A stretch of DNA of 64,000 nt, taken from Engraulis encrasicolus. Taxonomy: Eukaryota > Chordata > Actinopteri > Clupeiformes > Engraulidae. The position numbers were made by a program, and so were the translations under genes. The stretch lies in the NCBI RefSeq assembly GCF_034702125.1, contig NC_085880.1:44887077-44951076 (forward strand), read 5' to 3'. The notes under the pieces were generated by a model that did no database searches, was not told the origin of the DNA, and saw nothing but the letters and a program-made list of their open reading frames with translations. Positions 44,354 through 55,603 of this stretch are shown piece by piece (within the stretch, counting starts at the first letter, position 1; every line of letters begins with the position of its first letter).

Positions 44354-44999
44354 CCCGGCCCCACCGCATTCCAAATCCAACCGTGTCACAAATAGGCACT
44401 GGCTTGAACATGCACAAGAGAAATGAAAAGGGACGTGGGGGGAGAGTGGGGAAATGGATGGATGGTGGGGGGAAAAGCAAAGCAAATAATTCAATATGAG
44501 ACAATGCCGCATCCCCCTTTTTGTTGTTCCCACTTATCTTTTTCTATATTTGTTTAGTGTCAAAATACATCCGTTACATTTCCGCCTGCCATCTCCTCAA
44601 TTGCTGTTCCATGCTTCGTAATTAAACACTGTAAGATACAGAGGGGTGATTTAGCAAAGGACAGTGTTCTTGAAATTGTATTACACAGCACTGATAGACA
44701 GTAAATCAACATTGATATTACCATTCATTTTATTTATACTGCTGGCATTTAGATGAACTGACACCTTGTTGCAAAAGCAAAGAAATCGCAAAATGTGTAT
44801 TTATATAGTTGAAAATATGTTGTGGACTACATCAAATAACTAATTAGACTTGCTTCACACACCTTTTTGTAGCTATTTCAAGTGGTTTACAGTTACACAG
44901 TGTTAGTTATTTCAAAGCGGCGCACTTGAAAACCCCTGCTGAAGCCAAAGTCCTATTGTTGGAGGTGCGTAGTGTGGTCTGTAATTATGGAGAAGTATT
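44354..44999. other. unique AT-rich sequence
   Basis: No gene or transposon recognised. May be flanking regulatory DNA. Confidence 0.4.
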
Positions 45000-45300
45000 T
45001 CCATGAACACAAACATTTAATGGGAGGATAATGGGCAAATTACATCTGCAAATTGATATTTGCATGTACACCCAAACAGGATAATAGTGGGAATAATGCA
45101 CATTACCATCCTTGGGCGCCTTGGTTTATTTTCTGCAAGCATTCACTTATCTCGCAGTGGAATAATGCAATCGATTAACCCGTGTTGTCTTTCCTGGTAA
45201 TTCCATGTGATTCTATGCATAAGCTGGTATTTTGATGGCGTGTTGAAAATAATTACACAAATAGGCAGAGGAAAACAGCTGCATATGTTATAGTTTTAGT
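45000..45300. promoter_or_regulatory. candidate conserved non-coding element
   Basis: Repeat-free block with ggataatgggcaaattacat, tgatatttgcatgtacaccc (octamer-like), gtggaataatgcaatcgatt (ATCGAT) and tggtaattccatgtgattc. Inferred from texture. Confidence 0.38.
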
Positions 45301-45333
45301 TTCAGCCACAGTTGCAAAATGTGTGTCTGTATG

Positions 45334-45336
<3 letters not shown>

Positions 45337-45406
<70 letters not shown>
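45337..45406. repeat. (GA)n microsatellite
   Basis: About 70 bp pure GA. Confidence 0.98.
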
Positions 45407-45407
<1 letters not shown>

Positions 45408-45810
45408 CCTGTCAGCTTGCCATTAGAAAGCCACATGAAAGGTAGCTTAATCAGACTGAGTCCAGGTCTGTAAATAAGTTATTCAAGAGAGCAGACTGTT
45501 TGTTGTTGTGAGCGCCTTAAATGACCACAATAATTCCTCTATCAGGCGTCTTTAAAAGCATTCTCCAAATGATCTCATGGTGCCCGTTGGTAATGAGAAG
45601 AGCTTAAATGTCAGATTCTTATTTGAAGTAAGCCACACTACACAGAGGCAGCTGGCACTGGACCAATACCACACTAAGACAATGATCACACTGCAGCTAT
45701 TCAGGCAATCTGGGATTACGTTACTGCCCCTGTTTGTGATGGGGAATATGAGATTACAGGGGCTGTGTTGTGATCATATTTTGGCCGTGCTGGTCCCGTT
45801 GGAGCAGGTC
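45407..45810. promoter_or_regulatory. candidate conserved non-coding element
   Basis: Repeat-free, including gaaaggtagcttaatcagac, ccttaaatgaccacaataat, gatcacactgcagctattca and tctgggattacgttactgcc (GGATTA, OTX/PITX-like). An 81-residue open frame at 45577-45822 overlaps it but has no motif; I prefer regulation over coding. Confidence 0.35.
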
Positions 45811-46195
45811 TGTACTGTATAGGTTTAAATGTCTTTTGAAGTGTGGTTTGAAATGGGAGGAAAGACCTCGGGATGCAGCAGCCAATGCCTATTGTACTGT
45901 AGATACTTTCTTATTCTGAGCTCAAGTGCAACTCGCATTGTATTATGCCAGTGTACTTCACAGTAGCAATGGGAAATGGGTAATGGTATGGCCTGACTTA
46001 CGGGTCTCTACTAGAGAAAATTATTATACGGGAAGCATGTAAACACAATGATGTGGCCCACTCCTTCAAAAAGATAAATATATCAGAAATACATTTCTAG
46101 AAAATACCAGAAGCCTTCATCATCTCTGACGTGAATGGGCTGCAGTCATGAATAATCCCAGAAAAACCCTATAGGCTGAGTTCTGCATTATAATA
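45811..46195. other. unique sequence
   Basis: Nothing specific recognised. Confidence 0.4.
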
Positions 46196-46395
46196 TCCCC
46201 TTTTTTGAGAGAGATATTGACGTTGCTGGTGATTCTCTCAGCTGATAGCCCCGCAGGCGCATGACCTTTGACCCGCGAGCATACTTAGCAGCACATGGGC
46301 TAATGGAATCACGTGCAGCATTGTACAGCAGGTACATTATATGTTTCCCCTAATTGCTTCTCTCCAAAGAGGATAAACAAAGGAGGTGTTATCAC
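46196..46395. promoter_or_regulatory. candidate conserved non-coding element with a DR1-like site
   Basis: Includes tgacctttgaccc at 46262-46274, the reverse of GGGTCAAAGGTCA, a direct-repeat-1 nuclear-receptor site, within repeat-free sequence (gagagatattgacgttgctg, gggctaatggaatcacgtg, gaggataaacaaaggaggtg). Confidence 0.35.
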
Positions 46396-46407
46396 TTCCT
46401 CAAACGC

Positions 46408-46452
46408 TTTTCTTTTTTCTTCTTCTTCTTCCTCTTCTTCTTGTTCTTCTTA
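46408..46452. repeat. (CTT)n pyrimidine tract
   Basis: ttcttcttcttcctcttc-type repeats. Confidence 0.93.
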
Positions 46453-46519
46453 AAGCAAAACATTTCAAAAAGCCTCCTCCCTCGCTCCCCAGTTGACAGC
46501 GTTTTAGTATGATGTGTTC

Positions 46520-46960
46520 TCTTCTCTTGTGTTTCAGCCGCGGTAATCTGATCCCAGATTCGCACAACTCATCTCGGGGGACCCACGCCAGTGTCATAGG
46601 AGTTAACTGGCTTTGTGCTTCGTGCCATTATCTCCCCCATTCCAACCAGGCAAGGCTTATTAGCAAGCTTTGAACTCACACTTACAATTATGAGCCATCA
46701 ACAGTTTCATAAGCTAATTAGAAAAACTGTTTAATTAATGACTGACTGGCAATAAAATGGCAATCATGAAAAAAGAAACCAACAGTGCTAAGCTTCCACT
46801 ACCACCAATTAGCAGGCTAATTACAAACAAATTATATATGTGTTTTGCTGTGGGCTGTAAAATGGCTTTAATTAAAAGAGAAAACATGCTAATTAATTAA
46901 ACAGCACAAAAAAATCTTCACTGAAAAGTATGTTTTGTCTACAAAGTAATTAGAAAAAAA
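46520..46960. promoter_or_regulatory. candidate enhancer with a TAATTA cluster
   Basis: Seven TAATTA cores at 46715, 46732, 46818, 46869, 46890, 46894 and 46947, within 240 bp, embedded in repeat-free sequence (gcaaggcttattagcaagct, aataaaatggcaatcatg). TAATTA is the core site of many homeodomain factors (for example LHX, HOX, PRRX). AT-richness makes some hits expected by chance. Confidence 0.45.
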
Positions 46961-47394
46961 TACAATAACCCCAAATGAGATTCTCCAGGATTTGATAAAG
47001 GCACACCACCACACCACCACCATTTTTTGGAGAGAAAAAAAAATAATGGGCATATTTTCATGTGTTGTCATCCAAAATGTGATGATAAAAGTTCATTCTC
47101 TGATAAATTGCGAACATTGTAACAGCCCTGAGAAGAAAACAAAGAAAGAGTAGGTTCTTTTCAGAGGGGGCTTGTTTGGCTGGAGGCTCTTAACTCTCAC
47201 AGAGCAGGGCTCGGAGTTTGTTGAGCGGAGATGGGGGAGGGGTGGAAGAGATCTAATGAAAAGGGTCCTGAACGCTCATTACCATCTCCTCCCTGCTGCA
47301 GTGGGGCGGGGTGGAGGGGGAAATGTATACACTTCCACACGCACCTGCAAAAAGGCAAAAGACTTCAAATGTACTACAGACACTTTTTTAGGAA
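46961..47394. other. unique sequence
   Basis: Overlapping 111- and 129-residue open frames cross this and the next repeat; neither has a domain. Confidence 0.4.
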
Positions 47395-47665
47395 AAGCAC
47401 AAAAGCACAACACTTACCTCCTCTTAATGTATGTTCTCTACAAGTCTTCTGTTGTCCAGTCTTGCACTTTAAATGTCTGTATGAGCACTGTCTATGTCCA
47501 TACTGTCTTAAGTCCATGTATAAGTACTGTCTATGTCTATACTGTCTATGTCCTTACCTAGATTAGTCTATGTCTGCATGGGAAAGCAAGAAATGTAATT
47601 TCAAATTCTTTGTATGACCAGTGCATGTAAAGAAATTGACAATAAAACCTACTTGACTTGACACA
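47395..47665 (+). mobile_element. retroposon 3' end, aattgacaataaa tail
   Basis: A tgtctatgtc-rich stretch, then gcatgggaaagcaagaaatg, ttcaaattctttgtatgacc, catgtaaagaaattgacaat and aaaacctacttgacttgac. This tail type is common at fish retroposon ends and occurs in reverse at 49450. Parent LINE/SINE family not identified. Confidence 0.55.
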
Positions 47666-48433
47666 ATGAACCAATTTTTAAAGCATGTGTTCCTCCTCCT
47701 CATGCCATCTCATACTGTAGAAACACCAACATTGGTAGGAGGTTGCCTGGTGTGGTGAATTCATTTAGATACAAAGTTAGTGTAATGTGGGAAGCACACT
47801 GTTTAGAGGGGGTGTTATGGTCATGCTGAAGAAAAGAAATCGGGAAAAAATGGTCAGGACATGAACAAGTTTCCAAGGGTTATCACAATGGGAGTGAAGT
47901 CAATGTTGGTGAGAATAGGAGAACCTCAGACACTAAACGGACCTAACATTGGCCCAAGATCTCACTTTTTACCAACGGCCTCCATTACAGCTGGTCGTAA
48001 CTCATTGTTAAATTATTAAACCATGAAATCATTTTGGTGTCAGTCACAAAATACATTGGATTTTTGTGTCCAGTGCATTGGTATTCACTACGGGTGAAAA
48101 GCAAATAATCAAACAATAGCCATCTGTCTGCCTTGAGTAGTGTTTATGTAACCTTTTAAAACCGGCTTGACCGCTGCTGATCCCATCTGTGCCTGCATAT
48201 TTAAATGCCAATGGAATTGTGACCAAACAAGGTCTACATTAAACTTTCATATACTGCTGTTAAAAGGCTCCAATGACATTTTTGTCCTCTAATACATCTG
48301 AGAAAATACCACAAATGTGCATTAAGAGCACCAATATTAGCTTGGCGAGCTAGAATAAAATAGGGAAATATTAGTCTGGCATCGGTCTGTTCAGATAGCT
48401 GAGCTGGGACAAAGTTGTTGCTCCTTCTGCACT
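47666..48433. other. unique sequence
   Basis: No gene or repeat end recognised. Confidence 0.45.
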
Positions 48434-48441
48434 GCCTTGGA

Positions 48442-48664
48442 CAGGGCTGGACCTGGTGAGAAATAGGGCCCGGGCACTTTTGGCTAAAAGCAATCCCTCA
48501 TAATTAGCGGTGCAGAACTGACTCACTGGTGGGCCCGCAACCTCTTGGGCCCCTATTTTCACAAATGTAAAAAAAAGAAAGAAAAAAAAATTAAAATAGG
48601 GGCCCACAAGGGTGCGGGGCCCACCGAGAAAAGCCTGCTATGCCAGATGGCCAGTGCAGCCCTG
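48442..48664 (+). mobile_element. hAT-like MITE family B, copy 3, uninterrupted
   Basis: cagggctggacctgg to ccagtgcagccctg, 223 bp; flanks gccttgga (48434-48441) and gccttgac (48665-48672) share the first six of eight bases. This is the reference for family B because nothing is inserted. The centre pairs gggcccctattttc with aaaataggggccc around an A-rich loop. Confidence 0.83.
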
Positions 48665-48825
48665 GCCTTGACCAAGCAATGACCATTCTGCCGTGTCCAC
48701 CGCCCTGCAAAAGCTCCAATGTCACGAGTGAATAAAGTTAATTCATGGCTAAACTTCTTCAGCTATCCCGTGTTCTTGAGTAGAATGGGTCGTTTCTGGT
48801 GAACACAACACGTAGCTTTACTCTA

Positions 48826-48895
48826 CACTGCTCCAGGGACTGTAACCAATACCCTGTACTTAAAATACAGTAACTTTAACTCACTTTGGATGCAT
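48826..48895 (+). mobile_element. SINE tail fragment
   Basis: cactgctccagggactgtaa, ccaataccctgtacttaaaa and actcactttggatgcatcag match the 3' half of the SINE at 62856-63071. No head is present. Confidence 0.7.
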
Positions 48896-48927
48896 CAGTG
48901 TGGAATGGTATGTGAAGATATTTTTAA

Positions 48928-49010
48928 GGGCTTTTTGCCTTTATTTTAGATAGGACAGTGAAGAGCGTCAGGAAGCGAATATGGAGAGAGAGATGGGGTA
49001 GGGATGGCAA
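48928..49010 (-). mobile_element. SINE fragment, body and tail
   Basis: The minus strand reads ccccatctctctctccatat, cgcttcctgacgctcttcac and tgtcctatctaaaataaagg, matching the 3' part of the SINE at 53616. Confidence 0.65.
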
Positions 49011-49449
49011 ATGTCAGATGCCTTTAAAAAAAAAAAAAAGAGCTGAATGCCATCGTCTTCTGTCTCCAAAACAGATCTGCCAGACAGGAGCCTCACCAGG
49101 GACTTGTGGCTTACAGATGCATTTTCGATAACGGATTCATCCCTTAAATCTGAGCTGGCACGACAGCTTCTCCTACTCAGATCCTCAGGTGAGAGCATTT
49201 TCAGAGCACTGAACTTGATGAACCATTCCATATCATCTTGTAGTTGTCAGCCTCCACTCTGAATCCACTTGTCACGTACAGTAGTTAAGCACGTCAGCGA
49301 TAAGCTTTTGGGAATTGTAACAGACATGTTTTTTTGGGGAACTGTATGATAGGGTTTCCTCACTTAAATTTGTGCTTCAAACTTACACTTAGTTGGCATA
49401 CAGTATACAGTATACGTAACATGGCATCCTGAAACATGATTAAGATGGA
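49011..49449. other. unique sequence
   Basis: Nothing recognised beyond a poly-A at 49026-49038. Confidence 0.4.
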
Positions 49450-49620
49450 CTTGTGTTTCAAGTCAAGTCAAGTTTACTTTATTGTCAAAAATCAATGTAA
49501 TAGGGTTTAGCACAGAAGTTTGAAATTGTGTTACCACTCTCCAATGTGCAGAGTCTGGATAGTAGAGCCCAGCGTCAGAAAGCTCACCTCTCACACATAC
49601 AAACAGGTTCCATACACTCG
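49450..49620 (-). mobile_element. retroposon 3' end, reverse copy
   Basis: Contains caagtcaagtcaagtttact followed by ttattgtcaaaaatcaatg, the reverse of the tail at 47630-47662. The upstream limit is unclear. Confidence 0.5.
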
Positions 49621-49951
49621 CATACATGTTTCTAAACAACCCGACTGCGCACCCCTGGCTGCACACTCTTCAACCTCTGATTGTTGGAAAGTGTTGTCAC
49701 TCAAAAAAATCAGCTGACGTGGTTGGCTGCTTAGCATCTTGCCCCTCCTCACAACACAAATGTTTGTAAACATGAAACCGACTGTATATCCTGCTTGATT
49801 CAGTACTAAGTTTGTATTGAAGATGGACCAATGGGATGCCCCACTAAGATAAATACAAACAAACAAATAACAGAACCAGCCGCTGGTGACTGCCGGCCCA
49901 CCAGGAGAATAGAAGGAGAATAGAGTCAGAATAGAATAATGTCAAGAGCAG
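49621..49951. other. unique sequence
   Basis: Nothing recognised. Confidence 0.4.
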
Positions 49952-49959
49952 GTCAGGGG

Positions 49960-50184
49960 TAGCCTGATTATCATCGACTTTCAACTCTTTTCGAGAATTG
50001 GTCTGACCTAGAGCATAACAATTTCCCACATGGCATGGTTGACAAGCCTTCCTTGGTTTGCTAATGGTTGTTTGCTTCCCGACAAAGTGGGAGGAGTTCC
50101 CGATTTTTCGGGAGCTCAGAAAGTATGTCATTGGTCTTGACCTGACTAGTAGTGTTGCGTCACTAGGAGGGCACGGCCTGGCTA
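49960..50184 (+). mobile_element. hAT-like MITE family D, copy 1
   Basis: tagcctgattatcatcgact to gcacggcctggcta, 225 bp; flanks gtcagggg (49952-49959) and gtcaggag (50185-50192) match 7 of 8. Hallmarks: ttggtctgacc, catggcatggttgac, gacaaagtgggaggagttcc, cactaggagggcac. Confidence 0.8.
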
Positions 50185-50230
50185 GTCAGGAGTAGGGAGC
50201 GGGACAGCTGGGAAACTAATGATTTACACC

Positions 50231-52890
50231 TGTGGTTCCCAACCTTTTTTGGCATGGGACCCCATGTTGACATCTCAAATTTCTGTGGACCTCATACACA
50301 TTTTTTCCCCCGCAAAAGTCTAAGATTGAATGTGGTGCTTCAGTCAGAATATTAACTACCCACTGGGCAAAAAGACGTCCAAACAACGTCTTTTCCAGGT
50401 CATTGTTGGACGTCCCAGCAGGGTACCTACAAGGTACAGAATGTAACGCCAGATGACGTCTTTTTTTTTTTGCGTTATTATGACGTCAGGTATGAACGTC
50501 ATCAGGACCTCCAGATAAGGGCAAATTCTAGTCCATATTAGGTCATTAGGGATGTCTTATCAACGTCTTTTTCGAAATTGGAATGAACCTCTCCCCCTCC
50601 TTACCTCAGTAGTGCGGCCATTAAATTTATTCCATCCAAAACTCCATTTGCTAAAACGAGATAACCTAACATAGCCTCATAACAAAAGCCTAACAACCTA
50701 ACAAACAGGTCAATTCTTACCCACAGACTCGTTGAATTAAGATGGCAGATTTTCAAAGCAAAAAAGTTAAACTACACAGCTCAACACCCAGCAATGGTGG
50801 TATTTTGAGAAAATTAAGGGTAAAGGGTTCTTGAAAAGCAAGACAGTTGAGATTCGAACAAATCCCATCTTAAGACAAATGGTACACACAGTCTCACCTA
50901 TGCCAGACTTTGTGCACAATCTTTAAAAAGTCCTTTGATGCTCCATGTATGCAACACAATGCAAAATAGCATTTCTTGTTAATTGTATCGACTGCTTCAG
51001 AACTGAAGTAACCTCATCACTGCCTCCCATTCAGATCACTCAAATGTTCTAATCTGTTGCTAAAATAAATAAAATGTCTTATAGCAAATGGGACATCACT
51101 CTTTGTGGAAGTCTTTTTGACTTTAAATTAACTCTGTGAGTTGTCATTCAAACATTTAAGTGACAGCATTAAAAACCTTGAAACTTCTAGTTTTCAAAAT
51201 ATACAGACAATTATCACATGGAAAGTGACAGGGGGGGTTTACTTTTATTTAGCAAACACTTTTGTTTACAAGGTTAAATCTTCAAAAGTCTTGACTACAT
51301 ACCTCTGACTACGGTTCAAAGCTTGTCTATTGACTGGCCACAACAACAACCAAGCCGACATAATGTGATTCGGAAATTCGTTTCTATCACCTTTCATCGA
51401 GCCAACACAAAACAGTGGGATACTGCTTGCTTTTACTGGTGCTATTCTTTATCATGTACGAGGGTGGCGGATGGTCTGATTTACATGATTTGACGCAGAA
51501 CTGCTTACGTTTGAAGCGCTGAAGTTTAAAATCGCCTCTATGCTAGCTAGCCCTTGCCTTGCCCCCTCCGATACCTGTTACTAGCAGCATCCACTTTTGC
51601 CCCACTACCAGTACTAGCTCTACGTCAATCCATCCGTGGTGTTTCAGTATCCTTGTCAGACTTTCTTTCTTTTATGTTCAGAAAATAGCTTTCAAACTTC
51701 ACATCAGTAAAGTGACGCCTGATTTATTCCACACCAGCTAATTATCAGTTACCATATTAGCAACCAATGTTAGCAAACCATCCAATATCACATTTCAAAC
51801 CTTTAATTTTCCCAACACAACACGTTTTAACCATTAAGTTAGTCCACATGTGAATTAAAAGAAAATAAATATAATTTATAGTGCAAGCGTTAAAGATCAA
51901 TAGCTAACTGAGTATCAATAACTAGCTAAATCTGTAGGCTAGCTTAATGTTCACAGAATCACTGAGGCTGTTCCAATGTTCGTACAGCAAAACTTGTGAA
52001 GCAGGGTTTGATTTTAACCATACATTAACGGTAACACACGTAATTGTTACGAAATTATACCAATAAAGGTGAATTACTTACGCCAGCCTCTCTCGGTGTC
52101 TGAAGTCAAGTCGCCGCATCTTGCATTTCCAACGGTAGAAAAGGCGGGCGGAAGTCTGCTTTCAAATGTCCACAGTCACGCGATTGGACAGCCAAACGGC
52201 CGTTAGTTTCTCACTTGTTGTAGCACGACCCAGAAATGAATCTCTTAACTTCAGGTTTCACACATTCTGTGAAATCTTACACAAAAATGACACATAATCT
52301 GTCAATGCTGTCTACACATCCCAATGTGTTATTTTTTTTGACACATCTGTTTAGGCAGTGTGTCCCACGGTGCATTGCACGTTGGAGAGTATTGCCACAC
52401 ACTCTTTCCCCACCCGATGTGAACAGAAAAAATAGCCTACTAGGAAAACTACTATGGCCTATTTAAAAACAAAGCAAAAAAAAAGCAACTGTAACAACAA
52501 CAATCATGTCGATTTCCCTCACCTGTTTTTGACGTCCAAAAAAGTGACCTAGACTGACGTCCGAATTTTGAACTTCATAATGACGTACAAATAGGGTCAT
52601 TATTAGACGTCCAAATAAAGGACCTAGTTTGTACGTCATTCTAAGGTCCAAAACTGGTCATGGACCGACGGACGCGATTTAGACCTAATTTCAACGTCAA
52701 ATACGACGTCCAATGTATAGTGGGTAGTTATTATGTTATAATTAAGCGGGCTTGCCATAGCAAGTCCCGTTTATTGTAATAAATGTCAATTATCAGTATT
52801 ATTTTTTCACACACCTAGACATTTCAGGCAACCCCATTTGAATTCCAGGCGACCCCACATGGGGTCTCGACCCCAGCTTTGAAAAAACAC
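50231..52890. mobile_element. hAT-like element (tggttcccaacc), split by a 2.4-kb element
   Basis: Left part begins gtggttcccaacctttttt followed by gcatgggaccccatg; right part ends ggcgaccccacatggggtct then cgaccccagctttgaaaaaa. The two parts are separated by 50355-52727. Outer duplication not resolved. Confidence 0.55.
50355..52727. mobile_element. 2.4-kb element with gacgtc subterminal repeats
   Basis: Ends actacccactgggc and tatagtgggtag are inverted, with tta at 50352-50354 and 52728-52730, a duplication fitting PIF/Harbinger. Both ends are studded with gacgtcc/ggacgt/aacgtc motifs (at least a dozen). No long open frame. On the minus strand near 52130-52080 atgcggcgacttgacttcag runs to gaggctggc and a gtaagt donor, possibly the first exon of a lost transposase. 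Confidence 0.7.
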
Positions 52891-53570
52891 TTAGACTTAG
52901 ACTTTGTCTTAGAATTTTAGGGTCATAGGTTTTACATCCAAACCAAGCCGACCACAACCGACAACCCAAAAGTAAATATCCAGTGAATAGTCTTGTAAAC
53001 ACACCAAGTCAAGTGGTCTTGTTATTGGACCAAGAGAATTTTCAATTAAAAACAAAAAATCACACACTCTTATAGGCCTACATGTACAATGATTCATTAG
53101 ACTGATGTTTCGCCTCATCAGGGCCATAACCAGTAAATAACCAGTGATCTACTGCACCCATAACGATGGCATTGCCCTGGATGCTCTTTGATTGCAATGT
53201 AAATTAGAGCGGAAATGTGACATGCGCTGACCTTTCTGAAACGCATCACAATGAAAGTAATCTGTCCATCAAGTATCTGCGTCTAGCTAGCTTGCGCTGG
53301 CCCCTGACTGGGGGTGCCTGACTGTACAGTTATATATTCTCATTTGCACTGACTGCGTGACCTATGACTCGCCTACTTGGACTTATCAAAACTGCCATAC
53401 AGATTGTGACATTAATGTGCATAGAGATGGCCTTTATGAGTTTAAACACAGAGGCGGTCTTTGTCTGGGATTGGAGGGAGGGGTCGGGGTTCAGGCACAT
53501 TATCTTTGCTCTTTTTCCTGCTTATGCCCACCAACACCTTCACCTGCACCCCAACTCATTATTTCATGTG
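52891..53570. other. unique sequence
   Basis: No gene. The open frame 53357-53842 crosses into transposon sequence and is not credible. Confidence 0.45.
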
Positions 53571-53577
53571 CTGCACA

Positions 53578-53973
53578 CCAGTGGTTCTCAACCTTTATTG
53601 AACAAATGCCCCTTTGGTCCTGCCGTGGCTTAATGGCAGGCACTCGTCTACTACGCGGCCGACCCGGGTACCTCAGGTCCTTTGCCGACCCTTTCCCATC
53701 TCTCTCTCCCAAATCACTTCCTGTCATTACTATACTGTCCTATCGAAATAAAGGCAAAGCCCCCCACCCCCCAAAAAAACAAAAAACAAACGCCCCTTTA
53801 CCTCATCAAAAGCCTCCCAGCGTCCCCTTGACATCATCATGAACCTGCCAACACCCGCCGTAAAAAAAAAGAAAGAAAACAGACAATCCACACACACCGG
53901 GTTCACTAACAGAGGATTCCCTAACATCCCCCTGGGGGGCTGCAGAGCCCCCGTTGAGGAACACCACTGTACA
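53578..53973 (+). mobile_element. hAT-like element (CAGTGGTTCTCAACC), SINE inside
   Basis: Starts cagtggttctcaaccttt and ends cgttgaggaacaccactg, good inverted ends of the hAT type. It is interrupted by the SINE at 53616-53790. 396 bp with the SINE. Relative of 2821-3449. Confidence 0.72.
53616..53790 (+). mobile_element. tRNA-derived SINE, nested
   Basis: Head ctgccgtggcttaatggcag (A box) and gcggccgacccgggtacctc (worn B box), body cctttgccgaccctttccc and atcacttcctgtcattac, then ctatcgaaataaaggcaaag and an A-rich tail. Flanked by gcccctttg (53608) and gccccttta (53792), a target duplication inside the hAT host. Confidence 0.82.
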
Positions 53974-54000
53974 TGTACAAGCAACTGGCTTCATTTAGAC

Positions 54001-54579
54001 CAGTGTTTCTCCATCTTTTTCAGATCGAGGACCAGTCTGTCAACCAAAAAATGTTCAGGGACCATCTGCCAACTGAATTGACAGTTGACGGGTGCTAATT
54101 TGACATTGCTAATTTCGATGCAGATCATTTACTTTTTTAATCACATTTACAAGCCTGCCTTATTGTGGTGAAAGTATGACTTCAGCTATGTTTAGCTTTG
54201 TAATAATGTGACCAAAATAGCCTACTTCTGGCTTGTCTTGGAAAAGTAGAAATCCCTTCGCAGACCACCTGAGCGTTGTCATGGACCACCAGTGGACAAT
54301 CACCACTAGCCTGATTATCATCGACGTTCAAATCTCTTCGAGACTTGGTCTGACAAAGAGCATGACAATTAACATTTTCCAAACGGCATGGTTGACCCGC
54401 CTCCCTTGGATTGGTCATGGTTGTTTGCTTACCGACAAAGTGGGAGGAGTTCCCGTATTTCCGTGAACTCAGAAAGTACTTGCATTGCTCTTGATCTGAC
54501 TAGTTGCAACGCTGAAAATGTTGTGTCACTAGGAGGGCACAGCCTGGCTACATCACCACCACACTTTGAGAAATCACTG
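54001..54579. mobile_element. hAT element (cagtgtttctcc), exact duplication, hosts family D
   Basis: Starts cagtgtttctccatcttttt and ends ctttgagaaatcactg; flanked by exact atttagac at 53993-54000 and 54580-54587. Interrupted by a family D MITE at 54307-54550; without it the element is about 0.33 kb. Confidence 0.88.
54307..54550 (+). mobile_element. hAT-like MITE family D, copy 2, nested
   Basis: tagcctgattatcatcgacg to gcacagcctggcta, 244 bp. Flanks atcaccac and catcacca overlap with a one-base shift, consistent with an 8-bp duplication. Contains an extra stretch (gttgcaacgctgaaaatg) near 54505 absent from copy 1. Confidence 0.78.
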
Positions 54580-54587
54580 ATTTAGAC

Positions 54588-55013
54588 ATTTCTGCTTGCT
54601 CTGGTATTGTCAGGTGTATAGGGTTTTGATTTGGCAGCTTAATAGCGACCAGTGGACATTTGCTGTACATCATCTCAAGTGCTGTGCCATTAATGGACCA
54701 TTAGCACTCACCCCATTGGTCATTTCATTATTAATTGGAGAGTCAGATTCAATATTTACACTCTCACTCTGGTTCTGTTCTTTTGTCCTCATGTCTCAGT
54801 TATAGTTATATGAGAGTTTATTCAGTATGTGAGAAGTGAGTCCATTCAGGACAGTATGTGACAAGTGAGTTTATTCATGTGAGAAGCCCATACAACAATA
54901 GTGCAGAGCACTTTTAAAACACAACCCGGTAGGTAGGACATGGCCTCTGTTATAAATGAGCTGTTATCAACATAGCAATGACCAAAGTGTAATTGCATGA
55001 CTATAATTGTATT
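54588..55013. other. unique sequence
   Basis: Two phrases tatgtgagaagtgag and tatgtgacaagtgag (54828 and 54855) make a small local duplication. No gene. Confidence 0.4.
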
Positions 55014-55019
55014 ACATAT

Positions 55020-55272
55020 GTCACGGGGTGACAAAAGCTGTTGGTGGTCGGATCTGAAAAGTGGTTTCTGTTTCTCAGGGGAGGGTTTTAACTAACGGAC
55101 ATAAACAAGAGACTGGTTGTAATGTGGACTAATGAACTTGACTGTGTGCAGGTGCGAGGTGTAAGCATCGGGAGACGTGATTGGTGCATACTGGGTGGGT
55201 AAGGGTTTTTATGCGCAGGTGATGGAACACACGAGAGCGGAGGAAGCGGGCGAGTGACGACGCCCCTGTGAC
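55020..55272. mobile_element. MITE with gtcacggggt ends
   Basis: Begins gtcacggggtgac and ends gacgcccctgtgac; acatat flanks both sides (55014-55019 and 55273-55278), a possible 6-bp duplication. 253 bp, GC-richer than its surroundings. Superfamily not assigned. Confidence 0.5.
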
Positions 55273-55439
55273 ACATATTGTATATGTATTACTTAGTGGA
55301 AGGCACTGTGTAATGCCATAGTGTTGTAGTATGGTGGTTACATCTTCAGGGGCAGGGGCGCATGATGTGGACCCTCTGGCTGCCTATAGAGGCTATAGAG
55401 ACTAATAGAGACTATAGAGGCATTTACACATTTGTAATA

Positions 55440-55603
55440 GTCAAGCATTTCTAGATGACCATGTCAACATGGACCACACAACATTGTGGAATAAAACTTC
55501 CAAAAACCTTTCAAAAAGGGCATTTTATGTTCAGTGGGGCAAAGGGGCAGGTGCTTTAGCACCACCTTATACTACCTACCTATCTGTGCACGCCTATGAT
55601 TCC
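55440..55603 (+). mobile_element. gtgcac-end repeat, second copy
   Basis: catgtcaacatggaccacac, aaaaagggcattttatgttc and ggggcaggtgctttagcacc correspond in reverse to 17906-18060; ends ctgtgcacgcctatg. Confidence 0.6.

Noticed and set aside
44181..44533. Open frames on both strands over the (CT)n tract
   Set aside because: Leu/Ser and Arg/Glu runs are microsatellite translation.
47172..47566. Two overlapping open frames of 129 and 111 residues
   Set aside because: Cover unique DNA plus a retroposon tail, with Val/Tyr-rich ends from tgtctatgtc repeats.
53357..53842. 161-residue open frame
   Set aside because: Runs through a hAT element and a SINE; no domain.
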